A stretch of 64,000 bases of DNA from Rhizobium mesosinicum (GTDB lineage: Bacteria > Pseudomonadota > Alphaproteobacteria > Rhizobiales > Rhizobiaceae), in contig NZ_JAEUAK010000015.1 of assembly GCF_019511345.1 (NCBI RefSeq), positions 62,001 through 126,000 of the forward strand, given 5' to 3'. Under the pieces are notes generated by a model. It worked only from the letters and a program-made list of their open reading frames with translations. It was not told the DNA's origin and searched no databases. This document shows positions 16,644 through 24,669 of the stretch, one piece after another. The position numbers and the translations under genes were made by a program. Within the stretch, counting starts at the first letter, position 1, and every line of letters starts with the position of its first letter.

Positions 16644-17273
16644 TCATGCACGAAGGGCCTCCAGCCAGCGTTCGGCCTCCATTAAATCATCAGGCGTGTT
16701 GATGTTGAAGAAGGGATCGAGAACGCTGGCGCGGGTCGGATGCAGCGGGAAGGCCACTTCCGTAACGTCATGACGCGAGAGGAAGTCACGAACACGGCGC
16801 TTCTCGTCGATCCTGACCCATTCTTCCAGGTCGCCGGCGAGCGCCGTCGGCCAGAGACCGAAGACCGGATGGCTGCGGCCCTGCGAGGCGGCGATGGCGA
16901 TCTGTTCGGGGCGGCTTACAGCACCCGCAAGCCGGCTAACGAGATCGGTGGGAAAGAAGGGGCAATCGACGGAGACGGTGACGACATGGGTGGCGTGCAG
17001 GCCGGCGCCATAGATCATGGCTGCATGAATGCCGGCCATCGGCCCCGCCTTGCCAGGAATGCGGTCGGGGACGATAGGCAAGTCGTGCACATCGGCCGCG
17101 TCGGCATTGACGGCGATCTCAGCCGTCTGCGGCGAGAGGCGGGACAGGACATGATCGAGCAGGCTGCAGCCGCCGAGCGTGACGCCTGTCTTGTCGCGGC
17201 CCATACGCGACGAGCGCCCGCCCGCCAGTACGATGCCTGGAATGGTCGATGGGTCGAGCACGAAGTCGGTCAT
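16644..17273 (-). CDS. mobA: Molybdenum cofactor guanylyltransferase MobA
   Basis: The 209-aa enzyme attaches GMP to molybdopterin to make MGD. The nucleotidyltransferase signature GIVLAGGRSSRMGRDKTGV is near the N-terminus, then GPMAGIHAAM and the metal-binding VSVDCPFFPTDL, and near the end FFNINTPDDL. The ATG at 17273 is preferred to one seven codons upstream because CGAGG lies 7 bp before it. mobB follows. The enzyme should serve nitrate reductase or other DMSO-reductase-family enzymes elsewhere. Confidence 0.92.
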   Translation of the reverse strand: MTDFVLDPSTIPGIVLAGGRSSRMGRDKTGVTLGGCSLLDHVLSRLSPQTAEIAVNADAADVHDLPIVPDRIPGKAGPMAGIHAAMIYGAGLHATHVVTVSVDCPFFPTDLVSRLAGAVSRPEQIAIAASQGRSHPVFGLWPTALAGDLEEWVRIDEKRRVRDFLSRHDVTEVAFPLHPTRASVLDPFFNINTPDDLMEAERWLEALRA

Positions 17274-17306
17274 GGCGATACCTCGGACTATCACACGGGC
17301 GAACGC

Positions 17307-18215
17307 TTACACGGGTGAACGGGGCGCCGATTCCTGCGCGACCGGCGGCACGTGACGCTTGGCCTCACGATAGAACGTATAGAGGCCGGAGGCGATAACG
17401 ATGGCTGCTCCGACGAGCGTCCAGAAATCAGGCACTTCGGCAAAGAAGAAGAAGCCGAGCAGGGAGGAGAAGATCAGGCTCGTATAGCGGAAGGGCGCCA
17501 CGAAGGAGATCTCGCCGGTGCGCATGGCGAGGATGACCGACTGGTAGCCGACGAGTACCAGCACCGAAGCAAGCAGCAGATGCGTGAGCGAAGTGGTGCC
17601 TACCGGCTGCCAGCCGCCGAGGAAGGGGATCATCAGCGCGCCGAAAATTGCAACCGAAATTGCCGTCACCGTCGTGATCATCAGCGAGGGAATGTCCTTG
17701 CTGATGCCGCGGGTGGCGAGATCGCGCCCGGCGGTGGAGGCGACACTGGCGACACAGAGCAGGGCGGCGGCGGTAAAGCCTTCCGGACCGGGGCGGATGA
17801 TGATCATCACGCCGGCAAGGCCGACAAGGATCGCCATCCAGCGCCGCCAGCCAACCGGCTCCTTGAAGAAGAGTGCTGCGCCGAAGGTGACGACCAGCGG
17901 CAGGGATTGCAGGATTGCCGAAGCATTGGCGATCGGCATCATGCCAAGGGCGGTAATGTAAGTGACGGCGGCGATGATCTCGCAGGCGATGCGCAGAGCG
18001 ATGACAGGCTTGAGCATGACGCGCCAGGACCGCAGCGCGCCGAATTTCCAGGCGATCAGATAGACGAGGATGCTGGTGAAGAGGCCGCGCAGAAACATGA
18101 TCTCGCCGGCATTCATGTCGGCTATGACGGATTTGGAGAGTGCGTCGCTTGCGGAAAAGCCCGCCATCGCCATGCTCATATAGATGGCGCCTTCGGTATT
18201 GCGTGATCGCGGCAT
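17307..18215 (-). CDS. EamA/DMT-family transporter
   Basis: The 302-aa protein has about ten hydrophobic segments in two EamA repeats. The first repeat ends with LQSLPLVVTFGAALFFKEPVGWRR; the second has FVAPFRYTSLIFSSLLGFFFFAEVPD, the typical substrate-pore pattern. Such proteins export metabolites or amino acids; the substrate is not known. The ATG is preceded by AAGGGAATC. It lies upstream of mobA with a 33-bp gap, so the genes may share a transcript. Confidence 0.86.
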   Translation of the reverse strand: MPRSRNTEGAIYMSMAMAGFSASDALSKSVIADMNAGEIMFLRGLFTSILVYLIAWKFGALRSWRVMLKPVIALRIACEIIAAVTYITALGMMPIANASAILQSLPLVVTFGAALFFKEPVGWRRWMAILVGLAGVMIIIRPGPEGFTAAALLCVASVASTAGRDLATRGISKDIPSLMITTVTAISVAIFGALMIPFLGGWQPVGTTSLTHLLLASVLVLVGYQSVILAMRTGEISFVAPFRYTSLIFSSLLGFFFFAEVPDFWTLVGAAIVIASGLYTFYREAKRHVPPVAQESAPRSPV

Positions 18216-18528
18216 GCTGGAGATTCCCTTACCTTACAAGCCCTTTTAGAAGGGAAAGGCCGGAAAGAGTATCGACGGAATGTCACATCCAAGGATAATT
18301 CGATGCTGCAATGCGCCACAACCTGCCGTTAGGTAAAGCAAATCCTTGTGCAGCTGCGGCAAATATTAGAAATATAAGGATAATTCCCAAATCTTCCGGT
18401 TGCCGATTAAGGTTGTATCAACCGATTCGGCGAAAGATGCGGCCACTCTCCATGATGGAGGATGCCGCCGAACCATCCGGAATGATTGCGGAGTGGACGG
18501 TTCCATCAGTTTCAAGGCGCCGCTTCCC
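18216..18528. other. Divergent promoter region, EamA transporter and chemoreceptor
   Basis: The 313-bp region holds the promoters of the two divergent genes. It is AT-rich around 18330-18400. The frame of the chemoreceptor is open through part of it (from 18400) but has no family features there. I see no recognisable operator. Confidence 0.45.
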
Positions 18529-21084
18529 ATGCACTTCATCGACCGACTTCTGCAAAGCCGTCGTATCGTCACCAAGGTCCTGCTGTTCGTCATCCCGCTC
18601 GTCGTGCTGATCGCCGGCGTCGGCATCCTCGGCTACCACACGGCCAACATCCTGAACGGTCACATGACGGTGACGCGCGCGACGATCGAAAACATCTCCG
18701 ATTTCGAGAACCTGCAGGCCGCACTTCAGGAGTTCGTCTCAGATCCGTCGGATGCGAGCAAGGCCGGTTTCGGCAAGGCGATCGATGCGCAGGAGAGGGG
18801 CGTTCTGCGCCTCAACGGTCTGCTGAAGACGGACGATCAGCGCGGCCAGCTAGCCGAGGTCAGCGGCCTTGCCGCCGCCATGCGCAAGCAGCAGGAGACG
18901 CTGTGGGGTCTGCGCCAGAGCGAAGATGCAAGTGTCGCGGCCATCAACGCGACGGTGCAGGCGATTTCGGCTGCTGCGGATGAAGCCGGCGGCAAGACCG
19001 ATCTGGTGCGCAAGGATTTCACCGACAAGGAAGTCTTCGCCAAGGCGCTTCTCTACAATTCCGCTGCCTTCAAGTCGCTGACCGATATCATGGGCGCAAT
19101 GCGCGTCGACATCCAGATGGGGTTTACGCCCGAAGAGCAGATCGAGGCCGCCCAGCAGCATATTGCCGAAATCCTGAAACAACTCGATATCGCCAAGACC
19201 ATGGTCTCCAAGGATGGCCAGCCGCTGATCGAGCAGGTCGCTGAAACAGCCGGCAAGCTCGATGCGCTGTTGAAAGGCAATGGGACACCGGATGAGAAAG
19301 CCTCCGACATGGCGCCGCTGCTCACCAGTTTCGTCAATACCGAGGGCCAGATGACGCTGCAGTCGGCCAAGAACAGCGACACGGCATCCGCCCGTTTCGT
19401 CGGCCTCGATAAGAGCATTGCCGAACAGCGCGAGCTTTTGACCTCCGTCGATCAGGTGCGCGACGGCGCCGACCGGTTGCAGGTACATGTGAGCCAGATG
19501 CTGAGCGCGCGCGATGCCGCTTCCCGCGACGTGGTTATCGCCGATCTCAAGGTGCTCACCGAAACCGCCAAGAAGATTTCCGCGCTCGGCGCCAATGACG
19601 CCGTCATGAAGGCTTTCGCCGACAAGGTTGCTCCGGCTGCGGCTTCGCTGACCTCAGGCTCCGCCGACATGCTGAAGGCGGCTGCCGACTGGAAGGCTGC
19701 CCGTCAGCGATCCTCGGAAATCCTTTTCGGCGCCATGGCTTCGCTCCGCCAGTTCGTCAGCCAGGCACAGGAACTCGGCAAGGAGGACAGCGAGCGTTCG
19801 GCCAATGTTTCCGTCTTTGCGATGATCCTCGGCACGCTGCTCGCCATCATCGGCGGTCTGATGCTGGTCGAAACCCTGCGCGGCCCGCTGAAGCGCGTCT
19901 CCGAGGTGATGACGCGACTTGCCAATGGCGATCTGGAAGTGGCCATCGAAGGCCGAAACCGCGGCGACGAAATCGGCGACATGGTGCGCTCGGTCGCCGT
20001 CTTCCGCGATGCGGCCGTTGAAAACGTCCGTCTCGAGAGGGAGGCCGAAAGTGCCCGTGCGTTCTCTGCCGATGAGGCAAGCCGCCGCGCCGCCGAGCGC
20101 GCCCGCATCGAGGCCGAGCAGAAGCAGGCGCTGAACGCACTCTCCGATGTGCTGCAACAGTTGGCACAGGGCAATCTTGAAATCGGCATGCGCCGCGATC
20201 TCGCCAGCGATTTCGTCGATATGGCCGATACCTACAATCATGCCGTCGAGGCGCTGCGCCAGACGCTGGCCGACGTCCGTGGCGCTACCGTCGAGATCAA
20301 AGGCGGCACCGGCAACCTCGCATCCTCGGCCGACGATCTCGCGCGCCGCACCGAACAGCAGGCGGCTGCCCTTGAGGAAAGCTCGCGGGCGCTGCGGCAC
20401 TTAAGCGACGTCGTGCGCTCCACCGCCGAGCGCGCCAGGCAGACGGCGCAGTCCGTCAACGAGACGCAGGTTTTCGCGACCCGCTCCGGCGAAGTCGTCG
20501 CCAAGGCCGTCGATGCGATGGGCGAAATCAACCGCTCGTCCGACAAGATCGCCACCATTATCGGCGTGATCGACGAGATCGCCTTCCAGACCAATCTTTT
20601 GGCGCTGAATGCCGGGGTCGAAGCTGCACGTGCCGGCGAGGCGGGCCGCGGTTTTGCAGTCGTGGCGCAGGAAGTGCGCGAACTGGCGCAGCGCTGCGCC
20701 AAGGCCGCCCGCGAGATCAAGGAGCTGATCTCGGCAAGCTCCGGCCAGGTACAGAGCGGCGTGGAGCTGGTCGAGGAAACCGGCCGGGCGCTCGCCGAAA
20801 TCATCGCCCATGTCGGCGGCGTGCAGCGTCTCGTCGCCGAGATTTCGGCGGCAACCGGCGAACAGTCGACCGGCATCCACGAGGTCAGCAAGGCCGTGCA
20901 TGACGTCGAGCTCATCACTCAGCAGAATGCGGCGATGGTGGAAGAGAACAATGCCGAAATCCACGGCCTTCGCCAGCGCGTGGACATGCTCTCCGACAAG
21001 GTGAACCGCTTCCGCATCGGCGATGAGGGCGAGGTACATGGTTCCGGCCGTGCCGATGGACGCCGGGCGGGTAGGGCTGCGTAA
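18529..21084 (+). CDS. Methyl-accepting chemotaxis protein
   Basis: The 851-aa receptor has a transmembrane helix (VTKVLLFVIPLVVLIAGVGI), a large periplasmic sensor region of about 400 residues and a second helix (VFAMILGTLLAIIGGLMLVE). A HAMP domain (RGPLKRVSEVMTRLANGDLE) and a second HAMP-like stretch (DVLQQLAQGNLEIGM) follow. The signalling tip is DEIAFQTNLLALNAGVEAARAGEAGRGFAVVAQEVRELA (split here as one conserved block near residues 675-715). It would sense an unknown ligand and signal to CheA/CheW. No C-terminal CheR-binding pentapeptide is seen. The start at MHFIDRLLQ is the best domain boundary but lacks a strong ribosome site; an upstream TTG is possible. Confidence 0.9.
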   Translation: MHFIDRLLQSRRIVTKVLLFVIPLVVLIAGVGILGYHTANILNGHMTVTRATIENISDFENLQAALQEFVSDPSDASKAGFGKAIDAQERGVLRLNGLLKTDDQRGQLAEVSGLAAAMRKQQETLWGLRQSEDASVAAINATVQAISAAADEAGGKTDLVRKDFTDKEVFAKALLYNSAAFKSLTDIMGAMRVDIQMGFTPEEQIEAAQQHIAEILKQLDIAKTMVSKDGQPLIEQVAETAGKLDALLKGNGTPDEKASDMAPLLTSFVNTEGQMTLQSAKNSDTASARFVGLDKSIAEQRELLTSVDQVRDGADRLQVHVSQMLSARDAASRDVVIADLKVLTETAKKISALGANDAVMKAFADKVAPAAASLTSGSADMLKAAADWKAARQRSSEILFGAMASLRQFVSQAQELGKEDSERSANVSVFAMILGTLLAIIGGLMLVETLRGPLKRVSEVMTRLANGDLEVAIEGRNRGDEIGDMVRSVAVFRDAAVENVRLEREAESARAFSADEASRRAAERARIEAEQKQALNALSDVLQQLAQGNLEIGMRRDLASDFVDMADTYNHAVEALRQTLADVRGATVEIKGGTGNLASSADDLARRTEQQAAALEESSRALRHLSDVVRSTAERARQTAQSVNETQVFATRSGEVVAKAVDAMGEINRSSDKIATIIGVIDEIAFQTNLLALNAGVEAARAGEAGRGFAVVAQEVRELAQRCAKAAREIKELISASSGQVQSGVELVEETGRALAEIIAHVGGVQRLVAEISAATGEQSTGIHEVSKAVHDVELITQQNAAMVEENNAEIHGLRQRVDMLSDKVNRFRIGDEGEVHGSGRADGRRAGRAA

Positions 21085-21247
21085 GCCGGCTTAAAGGATG
21101 ACATCGAGAGAGCCCGCGGTTTGAGAGACGTTCCTGATCAGATTGAATCATTCTGACCGGGAAAGCTCCGCGATCGCGGGTTTTTCTTTTGAACAATTAG
21201 GCAGTCTGATCGTTTTTCGATCATGTCCAACGAAGGAGATGACCGTG

Positions 21248-21454
21248 ATGGATTGGAACCGTGTTGAAGGCAACTGGAAGCAGATGAAGGGCAAGGTCAG
21301 GGAACAGTGGGGCAGGCTCACTGACGACGACCTCGACCAGATCAACGGCCGCCGCGAACAGCTCGAAGGCAAGCTGCAGGAACGCTATGGTTATGAAAAG
21401 GATCGCATCCGCAGAGATGTCGATACCTGGTACGATAGCCAGACCTGGCACTGA
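21248..21454 (+). CDS. CsbD-family stress protein
   Basis: The 68-aa protein matches the CsbD family: MDWNRVEGNWKQMKGKVREQ, then WGRLTDDDLDQINGRREQLEGKL. Members are small, hydrophilic and induced by general stress; their function is unknown. The ATG at 21248 is preferred over one at 21239, because GAAGGAG at 21232-21238 is then about 9 bp upstream. A strong UUCG hairpin follows. Confidence 0.9.
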   Translation: MDWNRVEGNWKQMKGKVREQWGRLTDDDLDQINGRREQLEGKLQERYGYEKDRIRRDVDTWYDSQTWH

Positions 21455-21491
21455 GCCATCCGATTTTCAGGATTCCACATCAGGAAGACTT

Positions 21492-21511
21492 GGCCCCGCT
21501 TCGGCGGGGCC
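21492..21511 (+). terminator. UUCG-tetraloop hairpin after the CsbD-like gene
   Basis: GGCCCCGC-TTCG-GCGGGGCC is a perfect 8-bp stem with a UUCG tetraloop, 37 bp after the stop. No T tract follows, so it may act as an mRNA-stabilising 3' hairpin or a weak terminator. Confidence 0.7.
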
Positions 21512-21862
21512 ACTTCAGAAGCAGAAGCCGAGTTCGAAGGCACACATTGGAGCGGCGTCGGTGCCACAGGAGAACGCTCAGGGGGGGGCAGGTCTGGGCA
21601 CACTGCACGCCCCTCGCGGCAGTGCCTGGAGCGCGGATAGAGAAAGCGGCGAACACTCCTCCCTCATTCCTGTGATTTCACGGGAATCCAGCCGGCTCGC
21701 GTCTGCAGGCCGAAAAGACTCTCGAAAAACAGTGCCTGTCTACGCCACTCTTCAACAAAGAAGGGTTATGTCTACATTCTTCGCATCGAGAAGAAACGGC
21801 GCGCCGGTGTGACGCGCGACATCGGGGCCCCCTCTTTGAGCCATGGACGTCGCCGCTATCAA
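21512..21862. other. 351-bp region without a recognisable gene
   Basis: The stretch between the CsbD-like gene and the moaA stop has open frames on both strands, but none has a ribosome site or family features. It contains a run of nine G residues near 21582. I see no promoter or repeat that I can name. Confidence 0.5.
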
Positions 21863-22909
21863 TTATCCTCCTGTCACACTCATATGGCGTGCCACGGCCG
21901 GCCTGTTGTGGGTGCGATCTATGATGAAGTCGTGGCCCTTGGGTTTGCGTGTGATGGCCTCGTCGATCGCGGCGTGAAGCAGGCCGTCGTATTCGGTGCT
22001 GCGCAGTGCGGCGCGCAGGTCGGCGGCGTCGTTCTGGCCGAGGCACATGTAGAGCGTGCCGGTGCAGGTGAGGCGCACGCGGTTGCAGCTCTCGCAGAAA
22101 TTATGGGTGAGCGGGGTGATGAAGCCGAGGCGGCCGCCGGTCTCGGCAACCCGGACATAACGGGCAGGGCCGCCGGTCTGGTAATCGATATCGGTGAAAG
22201 TGAATTGCCGTTCGAGATCCGCCCGCAGCTTGGAGAGCGGCAGGTACTGGTCTGTGCGGTCCTCTTCGATCTCGCCCATCGGCATGGTTTCGATGACGGT
22301 CAGATCCATGCCGCGGCCATGCGCGAAACGCAGCATGTCGGGCATTTCCGCCTCGTTGAAATCCTTCAGCGCCACGGCATTGAGCTTGATCTTCAAGCCG
22401 GCCCTCTGGGCGGCATCGATGCCTTCGATGACCTTGGCAAAATCGCCCCAGCGGGTGACCCTGCGGAATTTTTCCGGATCGAGCGTGTCGAGCGAGACGT
22501 TGATGCGGCGCACGCCGCAATCATAGAGTTCCTCGGCATGGCGGGCGAGCTGCGAACCGTTGGTGGTAACAGTCAATTCTTCGAGACCTGAACCGATCTG
22601 GCGGCCGAGCTGACGCACCAGGTACATGATGTTCTTGCGCACCAGCGGTTCGCCGCCGGTCAGGCGGATCTTGCGCACACCCTTGGCTATGAAGGCGGAA
22701 CAGAGCCGGTCGAGCTCTTCCAGCGTGAGCAGATCCTTCTTCGGCAGGAAGGTCATGTTTTCCGCCATGCAATAGGTGCAGCGGAAATCGCAGCGGTCAG
22801 TAACGGAGACTCGCAGATAGGTGACGGCACGTCCGAAGGGGTCGATCATCGGGGCCGCATCCGCTACCAGCGGGGCGGCATTGCCTATCGTTCCGACTCT
22901 TGTGTTCAC
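21863..22909 (-). CDS. moaA: GTP 3',8-cyclase MoaA (molybdenum cofactor)
   Basis: The 348-aa radical SAM enzyme converts GTP to 3',8-cyclo-GTP, the first step of molybdopterin synthesis. The N-terminal cluster is CDFRCTYC; IRLTGGEPLVRKNI binds SAM; the C-terminal cluster is NFCESCNRVRLTCTGTLYMC. It ends in the conserved double glycine (VTGG). A GTG start at 22909 is chosen: GGAG lies 6 bp upstream and it gives the usual length (NTRVGTIGN at the N-terminus), whereas the longer ATG reading adds non-family residues. The mobAB genes are about 5 kb away. Confidence 0.95.
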   Translation of the reverse strand: MNTRVGTIGNAAPLVADAAPMIDPFGRAVTYLRVSVTDRCDFRCTYCMAENMTFLPKKDLLTLEELDRLCSAFIAKGVRKIRLTGGEPLVRKNIMYLVRQLGRQIGSGLEELTVTTNGSQLARHAEELYDCGVRRINVSLDTLDPEKFRRVTRWGDFAKVIEGIDAAQRAGLKIKLNAVALKDFNEAEMPDMLRFAHGRGMDLTVIETMPMGEIEEDRTDQYLPLSKLRADLERQFTFTDIDYQTGGPARYVRVAETGGRLGFITPLTHNFCESCNRVRLTCTGTLYMCLGQNDAADLRAALRSTEYDGLLHAAIDEAITRKPKGHDFIIDRTHNRPAVARHMSVTGG

Positions 22910-23042
22910 GACTGTCTCCGTACTCGTCCCAATGTGGGCATATGCTATTGTGGCGTCAAGGGAAACAGGCCGCGGCACCACGCGAATTCGAGCTTGCGCT
23001 GAAAAAGATCAGCGCCTACTCCTCGCATCAGAAGAGGACATC

Positions 23043-23420
23043 ATGATGAGCGATATCTGGCCGACCGAAATCAGGGTCTCGAAAGACCGCCAGAGGCTGG
23101 TGGTAAGTTTCAATGACGGGCAGAGCTACGATCTCTCGGCCGAGCTTTTGCGCGTGCTGTCGCCGTCTGCCGAAGTGCAGGGACACGGGCCGGGACAGAA
23201 GGTCACGGTTCCCGGCAAGCGCAACGTCGCCATCGTCTCCGTCATCCCGACGGGGAATTATGCCGTACGCATCGGTTTCGACGATATGCACGATACCGGC
23301 ATCTATACATGGACGTATCTGCGCGAACTCGGCGAGCGCGGCTTCGAGCTTTTCTCGGCCTATGAGGAAGAACTCGCGGCCAAGGGAATGAGCCGCGACG
23401 TGGCGGAAAAGCCGCGCTGA
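23043..23420 (+). CDS. DUF971 (gamma-butyrobetaine hydroxylase-like N-terminal) protein
   Basis: The 125-aa protein contains one DUF971 domain: PTEIRVSKDRQRLVVSFNDG, SYDLSAELLRVLSPSAEVQG, and VAIVSVIPTGNYAVRIGFDD, then DTGIYTWTYLRELG. This fold forms the N-terminal domain of gamma-butyrobetaine hydroxylases, but standalone forms are linked to Fe-S and Mrp-type genes in other bacteria. Its role here is unknown. AGAGGACATC precedes the ATG. It is divergent from moaA and 31 bp before the LtrA gene. Confidence 0.85.
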   Translation: MMSDIWPTEIRVSKDRQRLVVSFNDGQSYDLSAELLRVLSPSAEVQGHGPGQKVTVPGKRNVAIVSVIPTGNYAVRIGFDDMHDTGIYTWTYLRELGERGFELFSAYEEELAAKGMSRDVAEKPR

Positions 23421-23451
23421 TTGCAAGAACGAGGGGCAGACGAGGGGGCAT

Positions 23452-24639
23452 ATGACGGAGACACATAAACAGGGCTGGCTGCGAGCTCACGGGCACACCG
23501 GCAGCAGGGTCACATTCCTCGAGCTCTTCTTCGATCTCGTTTTCGTCTTTTCCATCTCGCAGCTGTCGCACGCGCTCTTTGCGCATTACACGCTGCTGGG
23601 TGCTGCCGAAGCCGCGCTGATGATGTTTGCCGTCTGGTGGGTGTGGATCTTCACCGCCTGGGTGACGAACTGGCTGGACCCCGAACGCATGCCGGTGCGA
23701 ACGATGCTGATCGTACTGATGCTGCTCGGCCTCGTTCTCTCGGCCTCCATTCCCGAGGCCTTCGGTGAGAAGGGCCTGCTGTTTGCCTCAGCCTACGTGC
23801 TGATGCAGGTCGGCCGCTCGGCCTTCACTACCTATGCGATGCGGGCTGCTGGCCGCTCGGCGACGATCAACTTCGTGCGTATTACCACCTATCTTGCCGT
23901 TGCCGGCGTGTTCTGGATATCAGGCGGGCTGCTGGAGCATGAGGCACGGCTGATCTGCTGGGTAATCGCGCTCGCCATCGAATATTGCGGGCCGGCGCTC
24001 GCCTTTGCAGTGCCGGGCCTCGGCAAATCCAGGACGGAAGAGTGGGACGTCTCCGGCGCGCATATGGCGGAGCGCTGCGCGCTGTTTGTCATCATCTGCC
24101 TCGGCGAGGCGATCCTCGTTTCCGGCCGCACTTTCTCGGAGATGGAATTCTCGACCATGACCGGCGCGGTCTTCCTGATTGGCTTCATCGGCACGGTCGC
24201 GATGTGGTGGCTCTATTTCCGCTTCGGCCATGGGCGGGCGGCCCACCGGATCGAGCATGCCGATACGCCGGGGAGCCTGGCGCGGCAGGCCTTCACCTAT
24301 GCGCATATTCCGATCCTTGCCGGCATCATAGTCCATGCCGTGGCGGTGGAATTCATGTTCGAGCATCCGCATGAGACGGGCAATCTCGCCATTGCCGCCT
24401 CCGTTCTCGGCGGATCGGGGCTCTTCCTGATCGGCAATCTCTGGTTCAAGGGCGCCACCAGCGGGCGCCTGCCGCTCTCCCACCTCGCCGGCATCGTCAT
24501 CCTGCTGCTCTCAGCCTTCCTCGCGCCCTTCCTGCAGGTCTATGCGATGGGCGTTCTGGCGGCTCTGGTGCTGATCGTCGTGGCCGCATGGGAATACAAA
24601 TCGCTGACGCGTGGGCCTGCGGCGGCGACCTTGCACTGA
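23452..24639 (+). CDS. Low temperature requirement A (LtrA) family membrane protein
   Basis: The 395-aa protein has about ten to twelve hydrophobic segments. The LtrA signature VTFLELFFDLVFVFSISQLSH is at residues 20-40; GEAILVSGRTFSE is another family stretch. LtrA was named for Listeria growth at low temperature, but the biochemical role is unknown. A GAGGGGGC site precedes the ATG at 23452. It converges with bgsA 30 bp away. Confidence 0.85.
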   Translation: MTETHKQGWLRAHGHTGSRVTFLELFFDLVFVFSISQLSHALFAHYTLLGAAEAALMMFAVWWVWIFTAWVTNWLDPERMPVRTMLIVLMLLGLVLSASIPEAFGEKGLLFASAYVLMQVGRSAFTTYAMRAAGRSATINFVRITTYLAVAGVFWISGGLLEHEARLICWVIALAIEYCGPALAFAVPGLGKSRTEEWDVSGAHMAERCALFVIICLGEAILVSGRTFSEMEFSTMTGAVFLIGFIGTVAMWWLYFRFGHGRAAHRIEHADTPGSLARQAFTYAHIPILAGIIVHAVAVEFMFEHPHETGNLAIAASVLGGSGLFLIGNLWFKGATSGRLPLSHLAGIVILLLSAFLAPFLQVYAMGVLAALVLIVVAAWEYKSLTRGPAAATLH

Positions 24640-24669
24640 GGTCGGCTGATCGGGACGAGCGCCGGCCTA

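Noticed and set aside
17352..18206. Open frame on the plus strand opposite the EamA gene
   Set aside because: It is Glu/Asp/Gly-rich with no domain; the minus strand encodes a clear transporter.
21387..21812. 141-codon open frame after the CsbD-like gene
   Set aside because: It runs through the CsbD stop region and the UUCG hairpin and has no ribosome site or family features.
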